Source of the DNA: Mycobacterium mantenii
GTDB taxonomy: Bacteria; Actinomycetota; Actinomycetes; Mycobacteriales; Mycobacteriaceae
Direction of reading: 5' to 3'
NCBI RefSeq assembly: GCF_010731775.1
Contig: NZ_AP022590.1
Span: 1,860,001 to 1,924,000, forward strand
Length of the DNA stretch: 64,000 nucleotides
Shown here: in pieces, positions 53,492 through 63,739 of the stretch
How the letters are laid out: every line of letters starts with the position of its first letter
How positions within the stretch are numbered: the first letter of the stretch is position 1
Program-made: the position numbers and the translations under genes
The notes under the pieces: generated by a model
What the model was told of the DNA's origin: nothing
Seen by the model: the letters and a program-made list of their open reading frames with translations, nothing else
The model's database searches: none

Positions 53492-54132
53492 TGCGCCTCC
53501 TGCGCCCAGGCCGGCTCGATGAAGACGCCGTCGGCCTCGACGGTGACGCCGGCGGCATCCGAAATGGTGCCGCGCGCAAAGACTTTGCGGCCCTCCTTGC
53601 CGTCGACCCACGCCTCGCAGCGCAGCGGGCCCAGCGGGGTGCCGCGCAGGTATTTGACGGTGATGGTGCCGGTGAAGCGCGCCTTCGACAGCCCCTCGCT
53701 GGCGGCCTCGCCGAGCATGTGGTCGAGCACCAGCGCGCTGACGCCGCCGTGCACCAGTTTGGGCGGACCCTCGTAGGCCGAGCCGAGCACGAACTCGCAC
53801 CAGCAGCGACCGTCGCCCTCGTGGTGCACGACGATCGGCGGAGCGATGGGGTTGCACACGCCGATCGCGGCGTTGCCCAACGGCAGCGGGCGACCGTTGA
53901 CGCGGTAGCTCACCCCGACCGGGCGGGTGCGCTGCCGCAACGACGCGGTGACGGCCTCGATCGCCCGCCTGGCCTCGGCGACGACGTCGTCGTCGGCCTC
54001 GGTCCGGATGGTGGCGTCGACGAGCTCGCGGACCGCATCGGCCAGCGGAGCGTACAGCGCGGTGACGCGATCGGCCTCGGCCGCGCTGAGCACCTCGAAT
54101 ATGGCGTCCAACGCGCCGGCCTCCTGACTCAA
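53488..54132 (-). CDS. PaaI/hotdog-fold acyl-CoA thioesterase family protein
   Basis: A 214-aa protein whose C-terminal ~120 residues form a hotdog thioesterase ([69 protein letters not shown]). The N-terminal ~90 residues are helical and not assigned. The HGG(V/I) with downstream Asp supplies the usual active site. A TTG start overlaps the glnE stop (TTGA). With the LLM oxidoreductase it makes a two-gene unit attached to glnE that I do not recall from M. tuberculosis. Confidence 0.87.
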   Translation of the reverse strand: MSQEAGALDAIFEVLSAAEADRVTALYAPLADAVRELVDATIRTEADDDVVAEARRAIEAVTASLRQRTRPVGVSYRVNGRPLPLGNAAIGVCNPIAPPIVVHHEGDGRCWCEFVLGSAYEGPPKLVHGGVSALVLDHMLGEAASEGLSKARFTGTITVKYLRGTPLGPLRCEAWVDGKEGRKVFARGTISDAAGVTVEADGVFIEPAWAQEAQ

Positions 54133-57125
54133 CTTCCGAACACCTTGCGCACCACCACTTTTGCGCGTCGCGTCACCCGTAGATAGTTGTCCAAGAACTC
54201 CCCGCCCTCGTCGGTCGGCCAGCCCGCGGCCACGGCGACCGCGTTGAGCTGACGTCCGGGGCCGGGCAGCTGGTCGGTGGGCTTGCCGCGGACCAGAACC
54301 AGCGCGTTGCGGGCCCGGGTGGCGGTCAGCCAGGCCTGCCGCAGCAGCTCCACCTCGTCGGCGGGCACCAGGTCAGCCGCGGCGATCGCGTCCAGGCACT
54401 GAAGCGTCGACGTGTTGTGCAGTGCAGGAATCTCGTGTGCGTGCCGCAGTTGCAGCAACTGCACGGTCCATTCGACGTCGGCCAGTCCGCCGCGGCCCAG
54501 CTTCGTGTGCGTGTTGGGGTCCGCGCCGCGCGGCAACCGTTCGGACTCGACGCGGGCCTTGATGCGGCGGATCTCGCGGACCATCTCGGCGGACACCCCG
54601 TCGGGCGGATAGCGCGTCTTGTCGGCCGCCAACAAGAACCGCTCGCCCAGCTCCGCGTCCCCGGCCACCGCGTGCGCGCGCAGCAGCGCCTGTATCTCCC
54701 AGGGCTGCGCCCACTGTTCGTAGTAGGCCGCGTAGGCACCCAGCGTGCGCACCAGCGGGCCCTGGCGGCCCTCGGGCCGCAGGTTGGCGTCGACCTCCAG
54801 CGGCGGGTCGACGCTGGGCGTACCCAGCAGCGTGCGTACCTGCTCGGCGACCGTCGTCGACCACCGGATCGCCGCCGACTCCTCAACACCGTGGGCCGGT
54901 TCGCAGACGAACATCACGTCGGCGTCGGACCCGTAGCCCAACTCGGCGCCACCCAGCCGGCCCATGCCGATGACGGCGATGGCGGCCGGCGCTTTTCCTT
55001 TTTCGGAGCCGTCCTCGGGCAGATTCGCCCGGATCATCGCGTCCAGCGCGGCCTGAAGCACCGCCACCCACACCGATGTCAGCGCCCCGCAGACGTCGGT
55101 GACCTCGAGCATGCCGAGCAGATCGGCGGACGCGATGCGGGCCAGCTCGCCGCGCCGCAGCGTGCGCGCCGCGGCGATCGCCCGCACCGGGTCGGAGTAG
55201 CGGCTGGCCGAGGCCACCAGCGCGCGGGCCACCGTGGCGGGCTCGCTCTCGAGCAGCCTCGGGCCGGACGGCCCGTCGCTGTAGTCCTGAATCACCCGCG
55301 GCGCGCGCATCAGCAGGTCCGGCACGTACGCCGAGGTGCCCAGCACATGCATCAGCCGGCGGGCCACGGCGGGCTTGTCGCGCAGCGTGGCCAGATACCA
55401 GCTTTCGCCGGACAGCGTCTCGGACAGCCGTCGGTAGGCCAGCAGGCCGCCGTCGGGGTCGGGCGTGTAGGACATCCAGTTCAGCAGCCGGGGCAACAGC
55501 ACCGACTGCACCCGGCCGCGCCGGCCGCTCAGGTTGACCAGGGCCGACATGTGTTTCAGCGCGGTCTGCGGGCCCTCGTAGCCCAGCGCCGCCAGCTGGC
55601 GCTCGGCGGCTTCGGACGTCATGCCGTGCGCAATCTCTAGCCCGGCCGGGCCGATCGATTCCAGCAGCGGCTGGTAGAAGAGCTTGGCGTGCAGCTGGGA
55701 CACCCGCAGGTTCTGGTGCCGCAGCTCCTCGCGCAGCACCCCCGCTGCGTCGTGGCGTCCGTCCGGCCGGATGTGGGCGGCCCGCGCCAGCCAGCGCACC
55801 GCTTCCTCGTCGTCTGCCTCGGGCAGCAGGTGGGTGCGCTTGAGGCGCTGCAGCTGCAACCGGTGCTCGAGCAGCCGGAGGAACTCGTAGGAGGCGGTGA
55901 GGTTGGCCGCGTCCTCGCGCCCGATGTAGCCGCCCTGGCCCAGCGCGGCCAGCGCGGCGACCGTCGACGCCACGTGCAGCGAGTCGTCGCCGCGTCCGTG
56001 GACCAGCTGCAGGAGCTGCACGGCGAATTCCACGTCGCGCAATCCGCCGCTGCCGAGCTTGATCTCGCGGCCGCGAACCTCGGCGGGCACCAGCTGCTCG
56101 ACCCGGCGGCGCATGGCTTGCACCTCGACCACGAAATCCTCACGCTCGCAGGCGACCCAGACCATCGGCATCAGCGCGTCGACGTAGCGCTGTCCGAGTT
56201 CCGCGTCACCCACCGCCGCACGGGCTTTGAGCAGCGCCTGGAATTCCCAGGTCTTCGCCCAGCGCTGGTAGTAGGCGATGTGCGACTCGACGGTGCGGAC
56301 CAGCTCACCGCTGCGGCCCTCCGGCCGCAGCCCGGCGTCCACCTGAAAGAACGCTTCGGAGGCCAGCCGCATCATCTCGCTGGCCACCCGGGTGGTGACC
56401 GGGTCGGCCTGCTCGCCGACGAAGATGACGTCGACGTCGCTGACGTAGTTCAGTTCGCGGGCACCGCATTTGCCCATCGCGATGACCGCGAGCCGCGGCG
56501 GCGTCCCGTCACCGCACACGCTGTTCTCGGCCACCCGCAGCGCGGCGGCCAGCGCGGCGTCCGCCAGGTCCGACAGGTGCGCCGCCACCACGGTGAACGG
56601 GACCACCGGTTCGTCCTCGACCGTCGCGGCCAGATCCAGCGCTGCCAGCACCAGCAGCTGGTCGCGGTAGAGGGTGCGAAGGCGCACCATCGCCGAACCG
56701 GGCGCCGCCAGCGCCTCGTCGACGCATTCGGTGAACTTCGCGCACAGCGCGTCGTGGGTGGGCAGTGTGACGTTGCCGCGCAAGAGTTTCCAGGACTGCG
56801 GCTGCGCGATCAGGTGATCGCCCAGGGCCAGTGACGAGCCGAGCACGCCGAACAGCCGGCCGCGCAGGGGGCGCTCGGCGAGCAGGGCTGCGTTGAGCTG
56901 ATCCCACCCGGCGTCCGGGTTTTCCGACAGCCGAACCAGGGCCAGCAGCGCGGCGTCGGGATCGGCCGCGCGCGACAGCGACCAGAGCAGGTCGACGTGG
57001 GCCTGGTCGTCGTGGTCGTACCAACCCAGCTGCGCCATGCGTTCGGCCGCTTGCGGATCGACCAACCCGAGCCGGCCGACGCTGGGCAGCCTGGGGCGCT
57101 GCGTCGCGGGTCTGGTCACGACCAC
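54129..57125 (-). CDS. glnE: Bifunctional glutamine synthetase adenylyltransferase/deadenylase GlnE
   Basis: A 998-aa protein with two nucleotidyltransferase halves. The N-terminal half has the GxGKxGxxELxxxSDxD pattern ([20 protein letters not shown]; removal of AMP), the C-terminal half [20 protein letters not shown] (addition of AMP). Each is followed by a conserved regulatory helical region ([20 protein letters not shown] and [20 protein letters not shown]). It controls GlnA1 by modification of Tyr. A TACGGT box 7 bp before the third GTG (57119) suggests a leaderless start there, giving 996 aa. It lies between glnA1 and glnA2. Confidence 0.95.
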   Translation of the reverse strand: MVVTRPATQRPRLPSVGRLGLVDPQAAERMAQLGWYDHDDQAHVDLLWSLSRAADPDAALLALVRLSENPDAGWDQLNAALLAERPLRGRLFGVLGSSLALGDHLIAQPQSWKLLRGNVTLPTHDALCAKFTECVDEALAAPGSAMVRLRTLYRDQLLVLAALDLAATVEDEPVVPFTVVAAHLSDLADAALAAALRVAENSVCGDGTPPRLAVIAMGKCGARELNYVSDVDVIFVGEQADPVTTRVASEMMRLASEAFFQVDAGLRPEGRSGELVRTVESHIAYYQRWAKTWEFQALLKARAAVGDAELGQRYVDALMPMVWVACEREDFVVEVQAMRRRVEQLVPAEVRGREIKLGSGGLRDVEFAVQLLQLVHGRGDDSLHVASTVAALAALGQGGYIGREDAANLTASYEFLRLLEHRLQLQRLKRTHLLPEADDEEAVRWLARAAHIRPDGRHDAAGVLREELRHQNLRVSQLHAKLFYQPLLESIGPAGLEIAHGMTSEAAERQLAALGYEGPQTALKHMSALVNLSGRRGRVQSVLLPRLLNWMSYTPDPDGGLLAYRRLSETLSGESWYLATLRDKPAVARRLMHVLGTSAYVPDLLMRAPRVIQDYSDGPSGPRLLESEPATVARALVASASRYSDPVRAIAAARTLRRGELARIASADLLGMLEVTDVCGALTSVWVAVLQAALDAMIRANLPEDGSEKGKAPAAIAVIGMGRLGGAELGYGSDADVMFVCEPAHGVEESAAIRWSTTVAEQVRTLLGTPSVDPPLEVDANLRPEGRQGPLVRTLGAYAAYYEQWAQPWEIQALLRAHAVAGDAELGERFLLAADKTRYPPDGVSAEMVREIRRIKARVESERLPRGADPNTHTKLGRGGLADVEWTVQLLQLRHAHEIPALHNTSTLQCLDAIAAADLVPADEVELLRQAWLTATRARNALVLVRGKPTDQLPGPGRQLNAVAVAAGWPTDEGGEFLDNYLRVTRRAKVVVRKVFGS

Positions 57126-57197
57126 GACCGTAGCGCAACCCGCCGCCGTTCTGGCACGAGCGGCGCGGTCCGAAAACGGGATACGCCCTGCCGGGGC

Positions 57198-58538
57198 CTA
57201 CAGGGACAGGTAGGTGTTCAGCTCGTAAGGGGTGACGTGGCTGCGGTAGTTGGCCCACTCCGTGCGCTTATTGCGCAGGAAGAAGTCAAAGACGTGCTCC
57301 CCCAAGGTTTCCGCGACCAGCTCGGAGGACTCCATGGCGCGCAGCGCGCTGTCCAGACTCGTCGGCAGCTCGCGATATCCCATCGCGATGCGTTCCTCGG
57401 CGGTCAGGTCCCACACGTTGTCCTCGGCCTGCGGTCCCAGCACGTAGCCCTTCTCCACCCCGCGCAGTCCGGCGGCCAGCAGCACGGCGAAGGTCAGGTA
57501 CGGGTTGCACGCGGAGTCGGGGCTGCGGACCTCGACGCGCCGGGACGACGTCTTGTGCGGCGTGTACATGGGCACCCGCACCAGCGCGGACCTATTGGCC
57601 GCACCCCACGACGCGGCGGTGGGCGCCTCGCCGCCTCCCACCAGTCGCTTGTAGGAGTTGACCCATTGATTGGTGACCGCGCTGATCTCCGAGGCGTGCT
57701 CGAGCACCCCGGCGATGAAGGACTTGCCCACGTCGGAGAGCTGCAGCGGGTCGTCGGGGCTGTGGAACGCGTTGACGTCACCCTCGAACAGGCTCATGTG
57801 GGTGTGCATCGCGGAGCCGGGATGCTGCCCGAACGGCTTGGGCATGAAGGTGGCGCGGGCGCCGTTGTCGATCGCGACCTCCTTGATGACGTAGCGGAAC
57901 GTCATCACGTTGTCGGCCATCGACAGGGCGTCGGCGAAGCGCAGGTCGATCTCCTGCTGGCCGGGTGCGCCCTCGTGGTGGCTGAACTCCACCGAGATGC
58001 CCATGAATTCGAGGGCCTCGATCGCGTGGCGGCGGAAGTTCGAGGCGGAGTCGTGGACCGCCTGGTCGAAATAGCCGGCGTTGTCGACGGGAACGGGCGG
58101 CGTCCCGTCATCGGGGCCCGGCTTCAGCAGGAAGAATTCGATCTCGGGATGCACGTAGCAGGAGAAGCCCAGGTCGTTGGCCTTCTGCAGCTGGCGGCGC
58201 AGCACGTGCCGCGGGTCCGCCCAGGACGGCGATCCGTCCGGCATGGTGATGTCGCAGAACATCCGCGCCGAGTGGTGGTGCCCGTTGGCCGAGGCCCACG
58301 GCAGCACCTGGAAGGTGGACGGGTCGGGGTTGGCCACGGTGTCGGATTCCGAAACCCGCGAGAAGCCCTCGATCGAGGATCCGTCGAAGCCGATGCCCTC
58401 CTCGAAGGCGCCTTCGAGCTCGGCCGGGGCGATGGCGACCGACTTGAGGAAACCGAGCACATCGGTAAACCACAGCCGAACGAAGCGGATGTCTCGTTCC
58501 TCGAGGGTGCGGAGGACGAATTCCTTCTGTCGATCCAT
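57198..58538 (-). CDS. glnA2: Glutamine synthetase GlnA2
   Basis: A 446-aa GSI-alpha type enzyme, equal in length to M. tuberculosis GlnA2. Motifs are DVLGFLKSVAI and FDGSSIEGFSRVSESD, YVHPEIEFFLLK, VEFSHHEGAPGQQEIDLRFA, MPKPFGQHPGSAMHTHMSLF and RSPDSACNPYLTFA. The GSI-beta adenylylation loop is absent, so it escapes GlnE control. In M. tuberculosis it is dispensable. The ATG of MDRQKEFVLR is chosen over an upstream ATG by homology. The operon order glnA2-glnE on this strand is conserved. Confidence 0.96.
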   Translation of the reverse strand: MDRQKEFVLRTLEERDIRFVRLWFTDVLGFLKSVAIAPAELEGAFEEGIGFDGSSIEGFSRVSESDTVANPDPSTFQVLPWASANGHHHSARMFCDITMPDGSPSWADPRHVLRRQLQKANDLGFSCYVHPEIEFFLLKPGPDDGTPPVPVDNAGYFDQAVHDSASNFRRHAIEALEFMGISVEFSHHEGAPGQQEIDLRFADALSMADNVMTFRYVIKEVAIDNGARATFMPKPFGQHPGSAMHTHMSLFEGDVNAFHSPDDPLQLSDVGKSFIAGVLEHASEISAVTNQWVNSYKRLVGGGEAPTAASWGAANRSALVRVPMYTPHKTSSRRVEVRSPDSACNPYLTFAVLLAAGLRGVEKGYVLGPQAEDNVWDLTAEERIAMGYRELPTSLDSALRAMESSELVAETLGEHVFDFFLRNKRTEWANYRSHVTPYELNTYLSL

Positions 58539-58664
58539 ATCTCGAACAGTATGCAACTGCTGTTAACTCTGTGTTACCGATGCCCGCTCAGAACCATTGC
58601 CAAGGTTGCGGGCGCAACCCCGTGCGCCGGCGGGGCCGGGCGGTGCTAACGGACGCGGTCGGGG

Positions 58665-59081
58665 CTACGGCAGCTCACCCTGATGGTTTGGGCAGTAGAC
58701 GTCCACCGATGCGGTGACGAATTTGACCGCGGTGCGCGTGACGCGATCGGACACTATGCGCAGGGACGGATTTTCCTTATACGCCGTGTTCACCTCCTCG
58801 TCCACGGCGGCCTGGACCGAGGAGCCGTGATCGAGTTCGCCACAAATCTCACGGGCCCGATAGACGAGCCCCGGCACGTTGTCGGTGGCCGGAATCTGTT
58901 GCTGTGCGAGCAGCGCCACGAACTGCGCGTCCTGATTCGGGTCGGCCCCCGCGCCGCCGGCGCAGACAACTGCGGCGGCAAGCAGCAGCGAAGTGTTGAC
59001 CAGAGCCTCTGCGAGGCGGGCGATTCGGATGCGCACGGCAGAATTTTCGTTTCTTCGTCTCACCTGCTCGGCAGATCTCAT
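58665..59081 (-). CDS. Secreted DUF732-family protein
   Basis: A 138-aa precursor. A signal peptide (LAEALVNTSLLLAAAVVCAG with cleavage near AGA-DPN) precedes a mature domain of ~95 residues with the DUF732 pattern: QFVALLAQQQIP, LVYRAREICGEL and the C-terminal VDVYCPNHQGEL, giving two Cys for a disulfide. The family is expanded in mycobacteria; function unknown. A GTG at residue 16 is an alternative start that would shorten the signal peptide N-region. Confidence 0.85.
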   Translation of the reverse strand: MRSAEQVRRRNENSAVRIRIARLAEALVNTSLLLAAAVVCAGGAGADPNQDAQFVALLAQQQIPATDNVPGLVYRAREICGELDHGSSVQAAVDEEVNTAYKENPSLRIVSDRVTRTAVKFVTASVDVYCPNHQGELP

Positions 59082-59222
59082 CTAATGGATACCGAGCGGT
59101 AACAGTGGAGGTGGCTGGCGCCTGCAATGATCGACATCGTAACCGGTTGGCATCGTGAATCACCACAGCGCTTTCGCGCGAACCCGCAGCTGAGCGGCGT
59201 CGCGCGGTGGCCTCATCGGCGT

Positions 59223-59639
59223 ATGACCGCATCCGGCCGCAGTGGGAGCGCGCCTCTTCAGACGACGGCCGCGAGTAGGCGGCGGGCGCCCGCTGCGTAT
59301 GCGGTGATCGCCGCGTTGATAAGCACGGCCCCGGCCGAGATCGGTGCTGCGCAGCTGCCGGTGACGCCGGCATCCAGCGCACCCGACATGGCGCTCACTG
59401 CGTTGATCACGCCGGGTCCGGTGGGCGACCTCACGCCCGATCCGCCGCAGATCCCGCCACCGCCGACGGTAAAGCCGCTCGAGCCACCGGTCGCGCCCCC
59501 GCCGTCCCGGGCGGAGCAACCGCAGTCCCCGCCGCGACAACAGCAAGGACCCGCACCGCAACAGGACGGGCCGCCGCCCGCACCGCCGCCTCCGCCCCAG
59601 CCGCCACCTCCGCGGGGCCATGTCCAGCTCTCGCCGTGA
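59223..59639 (+). CDS. Proline-rich putative exported protein
   Basis: A 138-aa ORF from the ATG of MTASGRSGS. A basic N-terminus precedes a hydrophobic stretch (AAYAVIAALISTAPAEIGAA) that could be a signal peptide; the remainder is about half proline with Gln and Ser. Third codon positions are G/C as in real genes, but low-complexity C-rich DNA gives the same bias. There is a competing antisense frame. An ATG at 59127 is a further start. I recognise no family. Possibly a cell-wall spacer protein; treat as tentative. Confidence 0.5.
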   Translation: MTASGRSGSAPLQTTAASRRRAPAAYAVIAALISTAPAEIGAAQLPVTPASSAPDMALTALITPGPVGDLTPDPPQIPPPPTVKPLEPPVAPPPSRAEQPQSPPRQQQGPAPQQDGPPPAPPPPPQPPPPRGHVQLSP

Positions 59640-59681
59640 GCGAGAACCCGTGAGCGTCGTGTACCGGGCGGCCGGCGCGGG

Positions 59682-61250
59682 TCAGGACTGGCAGCGGTAG
59701 GAGGCCGGCGGCGGCGTGCCGGCGACCAGATAGCGGACGACGGCCGTGTCCACGCATTGGTGACCGTTGAACACCGCGGTGTGCTGCGTCCCGTCGTAGG
59801 TAATCAGCGGGCCGCCGAGCTGACGGGCCAGGTTCACCCCGGCCTGATACGGCGTGGCCGGGTCGTGCGTGGTGGAGACGACCACGACCTTGCCGGGAAC
59901 CATGGGCGGCGCCGGGTGGGGCGCCGACGTCGCCGGCACCGGCCACAGCGCGCACAAATCGCGGGGAGCATTCCCGGTGAACTGCCCGTAGCTGAGGAAC
60001 GGTGCGGCCTGGCGGATCCGCTGATCGGCACTGACCCAGCTGGCTTGGTCGGTCGGATTCGGCGCGTCGACGCAGCGGATCGCGTTGAACGCGTCCTGGT
60101 CGTTGGAGTAGTGCCCGTTCTTGTCGCGCCCGTCGTAGTCGTCGGCGAGCGCCAGCAGGTCGCCCGCGTCGGTGCCGCGCGCCAGGCCGAGCAGGCCGCT
60201 GGTCAGGTATTTCCAGTGCGCCGGTGTGTAAAGCGCGTTGATGGTGCCGGTGGTGGCGTCGGCGTAGCTCAGGCCGCGTGGGTCTGCGGTGCGGCCCGGC
60301 TTGGTCACCAGAGGGTTGACCAGCGCGTGGTACCGGTTGACGAACTGGGCCGGGTCGGTGCCCAGCGGGCAACCGGCCGTGCGGGCGCAGTCGGTGGCGT
60401 AGTCGTTGAAAGCGGTTTGGAATCCCGCCATTTGGTTGACGTTCTCGTCGATCGGCCCGACGGTCGGGTCGATGGCGCCGTCGAGCACCATCGTGCGTAC
60501 GTGGCTGCTGAACTTCTCCAGATAGGCGGTGCCCAGCTCGGTGCCGTAGCTGTAGCCCAGGTAGCTGATCTGGTCCTCGCCCAAGGCCTGGCGGACGGCA
60601 TCCATGTCCCGCGCGACCGAAGCCGTGCCGGCGTTGGCCAAAAACGCCGGGCCCATCCGGTTGACGCACTGCTGGGCCAGCTGCCGGTAAAGCTGCTCGA
60701 TGTGCGCCACCCCGCCCGGGCTGTAGTCGACCATCGGCTCGCGGCGGTATGCGTCGAACTCGGCGTCGGTGCGGCAGCGCAGCGCAGGTGTCGAGTGACC
60801 GACTCCCCGGGGATCGAAGCCGACCAGATCGAAGTTGCGCCGGACCGGAGAGTCCGCCAGGTCCGGGGCCATCGAGGCCACCATGTCGACCGCCGAGCCG
60901 CCGGGGCCGCCGGGATTGACCAGCAGCGACCCGATCCGTTGCCCCGTGGCGGGTACCCGGATCACCGCCAGCTTGGCCTGCGCGCCGACGGGGTTGTTGT
61001 AGTCGATCGGTACCGACACGGTGGTGCACTGTGCGGTGGGGATATCGCTTGTGTCACCAACGAATTGGCCGCAGCTTCCCCAGCCTTGCGGCACCGCGGC
61101 CGACGGAGGATTCGGGCCCGGTGTCTGCCCGGCGCCGGGTTCCGGTGTGGCGGCGGCCGTGGGCAACGTGACGGCGCAGGGACCGCTGAGCAGCAGCCCG
61201 AATGAAAACAGCGCCGAGCTCAGGGATCTCAGGCGCGACATGGCTGTCAT
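59682..61250 (-). CDS. Exported alpha/beta-hydrolase peptidase, CaeA/Hip1 paralogue (Rv2223c)
   Basis: A 522-aa secreted serine hydrolase of the TAP-like tripeptidyl aminopeptidase group. A signal peptide (RSLSSALFSFGLLLSGPCAV) starts it. The oxyanion region is LLVNPGGPGGSAVDMV, then DLVGFDPRGVGHSTPAL; the nucleophile Ser is in YLGYSYGTELGTAYLEKF and the His in YDGTQHTAVFNGHQC. The C-terminal TAP-like domain (STTHDPATPYQAGVNLARQL) contains the Asp. It lies 143 bp downstream of hip1, and the two are tandem duplicates. Confidence 0.93.
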   Translation of the reverse strand: MTAMSRLRSLSSALFSFGLLLSGPCAVTLPTAAATPEPGAGQTPGPNPPSAAVPQGWGSCGQFVGDTSDIPTAQCTTVSVPIDYNNPVGAQAKLAVIRVPATGQRIGSLLVNPGGPGGSAVDMVASMAPDLADSPVRRNFDLVGFDPRGVGHSTPALRCRTDAEFDAYRREPMVDYSPGGVAHIEQLYRQLAQQCVNRMGPAFLANAGTASVARDMDAVRQALGEDQISYLGYSYGTELGTAYLEKFSSHVRTMVLDGAIDPTVGPIDENVNQMAGFQTAFNDYATDCARTAGCPLGTDPAQFVNRYHALVNPLVTKPGRTADPRGLSYADATTGTINALYTPAHWKYLTSGLLGLARGTDAGDLLALADDYDGRDKNGHYSNDQDAFNAIRCVDAPNPTDQASWVSADQRIRQAAPFLSYGQFTGNAPRDLCALWPVPATSAPHPAPPMVPGKVVVVSTTHDPATPYQAGVNLARQLGGPLITYDGTQHTAVFNGHQCVDTAVVRYLVAGTPPPASYRCQS

Positions 61251-61393
61251 CGTTGCAGGCCCGGGTACCCGTTACAGCGCGAAATGGTTACGCCTTGGTC
61301 TCGGCTGCCGTCCCCGTCGGGCGTGCGACGACGGCGAGGAATCGGCGAAAACCTCGCTGTGAGTTCACTTTCGGTGTCAGTCTGATTGCCCGG

Positions 61394-62950
61394 CTAGCAC
61401 TTGGCGCCGTCGGGCGGGATGGAGCCGCCGACCAGATACGCCGTCACGTAGTTGTCGATGCAGCCGTCGCCCTGGAAGACCACGGTGTGCTGGGTGCCGT
61501 CGTAGGTGAGCAGCGAGCTGCGCAGCTCGTTGGCCAGGTCGACGCCCGCCTTGTACGGAGTGGCCGGATCGTGGGTCGTCGACACCACCACCGTGGGCGC
61601 CAGCCCCGGCGCGGAAATGGTGTGCGGCTTGCTGGTTGGCGGCACCGGCCAGAACGCGCAGGTGCCCAGCGGTGCGTTACCGGTGAACTGCCCGTAGCTC
61701 ATGAACGGTGCGACCTCGCGGGAGCGGCGGTCTTCGTCAATCACCTTGGCGCGGTCGGTGATCGGCGGCTGGTCCACGCAGTTGACCGCTACCCGCGCGT
61801 CGGTGGCGTTGGTGTAGTGGCCGTGCGAGTCGCGGCGCATGTACATGTCGGCCAGCGCGAGCAGGGTGTCGCCGTGATGGTCGACGAGTTCGGACAGGCC
61901 GTCGGTCAGGTGATGCCACAGGTTCGGCGAGTACAGCGCCATGATGGTGCCGATGATCGCGTCGCTGTAGCCCAGTCCGCGTGGATCGTTCGTCGGAACC
62001 GTCCGGCCCACCATCGGGTTGTTCGGGTCGACCAAAGGGTCGACCAGGCTGTGGTAGACGTCGACCGCTTTGGCCGGATCGGTGCCCAGCGGGCAGGTCG
62101 GTTGCTTCGCGCAATCGGCGGCGTAGCCGTTGAACGCGTCCTGAAATCCCTTGGCCTGACGAAGGTCGGCCTCGATCTGATCGGCGTTGGGGTCGACGGC
62201 GCCGTCGAGGATCATCGCCCGCACGTTGTGCGGGAAGGCCTCGGCGTACGCCGAGCCGATCCGGGTGCCATAGGAGTAGCCGAGGTAGGTCAGCTTGTCG
62301 TCGCCGAGCGCCGCGCGGATGGCATCGAGATCCCGTGCGACGTTGACGGTTCCGATATTGGCCAGGAAGTTCTTGCCCATCTTGTCGATGCAGCGGCCGA
62401 CGAACTGCTTGGTCTCGTCCTCCATGTGGGCCACACCCGCCGGGCTGTAGTCGACGTTGGGCTCGGTGCGCAGCCGATCGTTGTCGGCATCGGAGTTACA
62501 CCAGACCGCCGGGCGCGACGCTCCCACCCCGCGGGGGTCGAAGCCGACGAGGTCGAACCGTTCGCGGACCTTCTTGGGCAACGACTGGACGACACCCAGC
62601 GCCGCTTCGATGCCGGACTCCCCCGGCCCGCCCGGGTTGATCACCAGCGAGCCGATCTTGTCTCCGGTCGCGGGGAAACGGATCATCGCCAGCGTTGCCA
62701 CGTCGCCGTCGAGGTGGTCGTAGTCGACCGGCACGGCCAGTTTGCCGCACAGTGCGCCGGCCGGGAGCTTGACCTTCGGGTTGGCCGCCCGGCACGGCGT
62801 CCACTCCACCGCCTGGCCCAGCTTCGGCCCGGACATGACGGCGCGCCCCACCACGATGCGGACACAGCCCGCCAGCAGTAGCGCGACGGCTGCCATCGAC
62901 GTACAGATCAGCAGCGTGCGCGCGATCTTGCCGCGGCGAGACAGGCTCAT
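61394..62950 (-). CDS. hip1: Cell-envelope serine protease Hip1/CaeA (Rv2224c)
   Basis: A 518-aa lipoprotein-type exported serine hydrolase. The lipobox LLLAGC follows a hydrophobic segment. Other sites are LVINPGGPGESGIEAAL, DLVGFDPRGVGASRPAV, the nucleophile Ser in YLGYSYGTRIGSAYAEAF, TTHDPATPYKAGVDLANEL and the His in YDGTQHTVVFQGDGC. In M. tuberculosis Hip1 cleaves GroEL2 and alters cell-wall lipids and immune responses. The ATG overlaps the TGA of the degraded DGAT gene (ATGA), evidence that hip1 was once its downstream partner. Confidence 0.94.
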   Translation of the reverse strand: MSLSRRGKIARTLLICTSMAAVALLLAGCVRIVVGRAVMSGPKLGQAVEWTPCRAANPKVKLPAGALCGKLAVPVDYDHLDGDVATLAMIRFPATGDKIGSLVINPGGPGESGIEAALGVVQSLPKKVRERFDLVGFDPRGVGASRPAVWCNSDADNDRLRTEPNVDYSPAGVAHMEDETKQFVGRCIDKMGKNFLANIGTVNVARDLDAIRAALGDDKLTYLGYSYGTRIGSAYAEAFPHNVRAMILDGAVDPNADQIEADLRQAKGFQDAFNGYAADCAKQPTCPLGTDPAKAVDVYHSLVDPLVDPNNPMVGRTVPTNDPRGLGYSDAIIGTIMALYSPNLWHHLTDGLSELVDHHGDTLLALADMYMRRDSHGHYTNATDARVAVNCVDQPPITDRAKVIDEDRRSREVAPFMSYGQFTGNAPLGTCAFWPVPPTSKPHTISAPGLAPTVVVSTTHDPATPYKAGVDLANELRSSLLTYDGTQHTVVFQGDGCIDNYVTAYLVGGSIPPDGAKC

Positions 62951-63607
62951 GCCAATCTATGCTGCCAGAGGAAACCTGAGATCATGATTAGCGGCACCGC
63001 CGCCCGGTCACCGCGCGAGCGCAAGCAACTCCTCTCCATCCCCACCGCGAACTCGTCGGCCATCTCCCACAAGTCCGGCAGCAGATCCGGGCAGGCAACG
63101 AGGCCGATGTCGAGTTTGCCGTGCAGCGACATGGCGGTGATGTTGAGTCCGGAGCCGTGAAAGATCGGCCCCAGCGGATACATGGACTTCACCTCGCAGC
63201 CCAGCAGGTACAGCGGCACCTGCGGACCGGGCACGTTGGAGACGACCAAATTGTGCACCGCCATGCTGCCGGTAAACCTGGTTCGGGAATAGAGCCGCAT
63301 CGCAATGCCGAAAACAGCCGGGGCTCTCCCAGAGCGGCCGGCGACGGTCCAACCGGGACTCGGCGATGTGGGCGCAGATTTCGGAGAGCTCGGCCCGCCC
63401 GCCCGGGGCGGGCACGGCGATGCGATGCAGATGGCGATTGATGTCGAATTTCTCGTCGTCCACCCAGACCGGGTGGTCGAGATTCAGCGGACTGTTGGCA
63501 AGCTTTCGCGAAAGGCCGGGATCGCCCTGATGCGCAGCGCAAGGGCGTCGCGCAATCCCTCGAAGGAGTAACCGCCCGGCACGGTCCAGTCCACTCAGCC
63601 GCTGCAT
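62947..63607 (-). pseudogene. Degraded wax ester synthase/diacylglycerol acyltransferase (WS/DGAT)
   Basis: Pieces of a WS/DGAT protein (normally about 460-480 aa) are spread over three frames. The start MQRLSGLD is family-typical but shifts frame at once; GGYSFEGLRDALALRIRA is in a second frame, then RKLANSPLNLDHPVWVDD and RRPLWES. The region that should hold the catalytic HHxxxDG is missing. The C-terminus resumes in another frame (AVHNLVVSNVPGPQVPLYLL, YPLGPIFHGSGLNITAM) to a stop at 62947. At least two internal deletions and frameshifts are needed. The gene cannot give an active enzyme. Confidence 0.85.
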
Positions 63608-63739
63608 GCGCGCATGGTATGTCTCACACCGCCGTGCCGGTGCAACTGCGCAAAAGAAATGGCAGAATCGAGTAGTCCGACGAACCCGGGGACCCGTTAG
63701 CGGCCACGAGGATCGAACCGACCACCTTTAGGGACAATG

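Noticed and set aside
59431..61029. 532-codon minus-strand ORF over the Hip1 paralogue
   Set aside because: Frame-shifted shadow of the alpha/beta-hydrolase gene at 59682-61250; its product is Arg/Gly-rich.
63008..63607. Intact 199-codon gene at the DGAT locus
   Set aside because: Only its middle resembles WS/DGAT; both ends are frame-shifted relative to the family, so it is part of a pseudogene.
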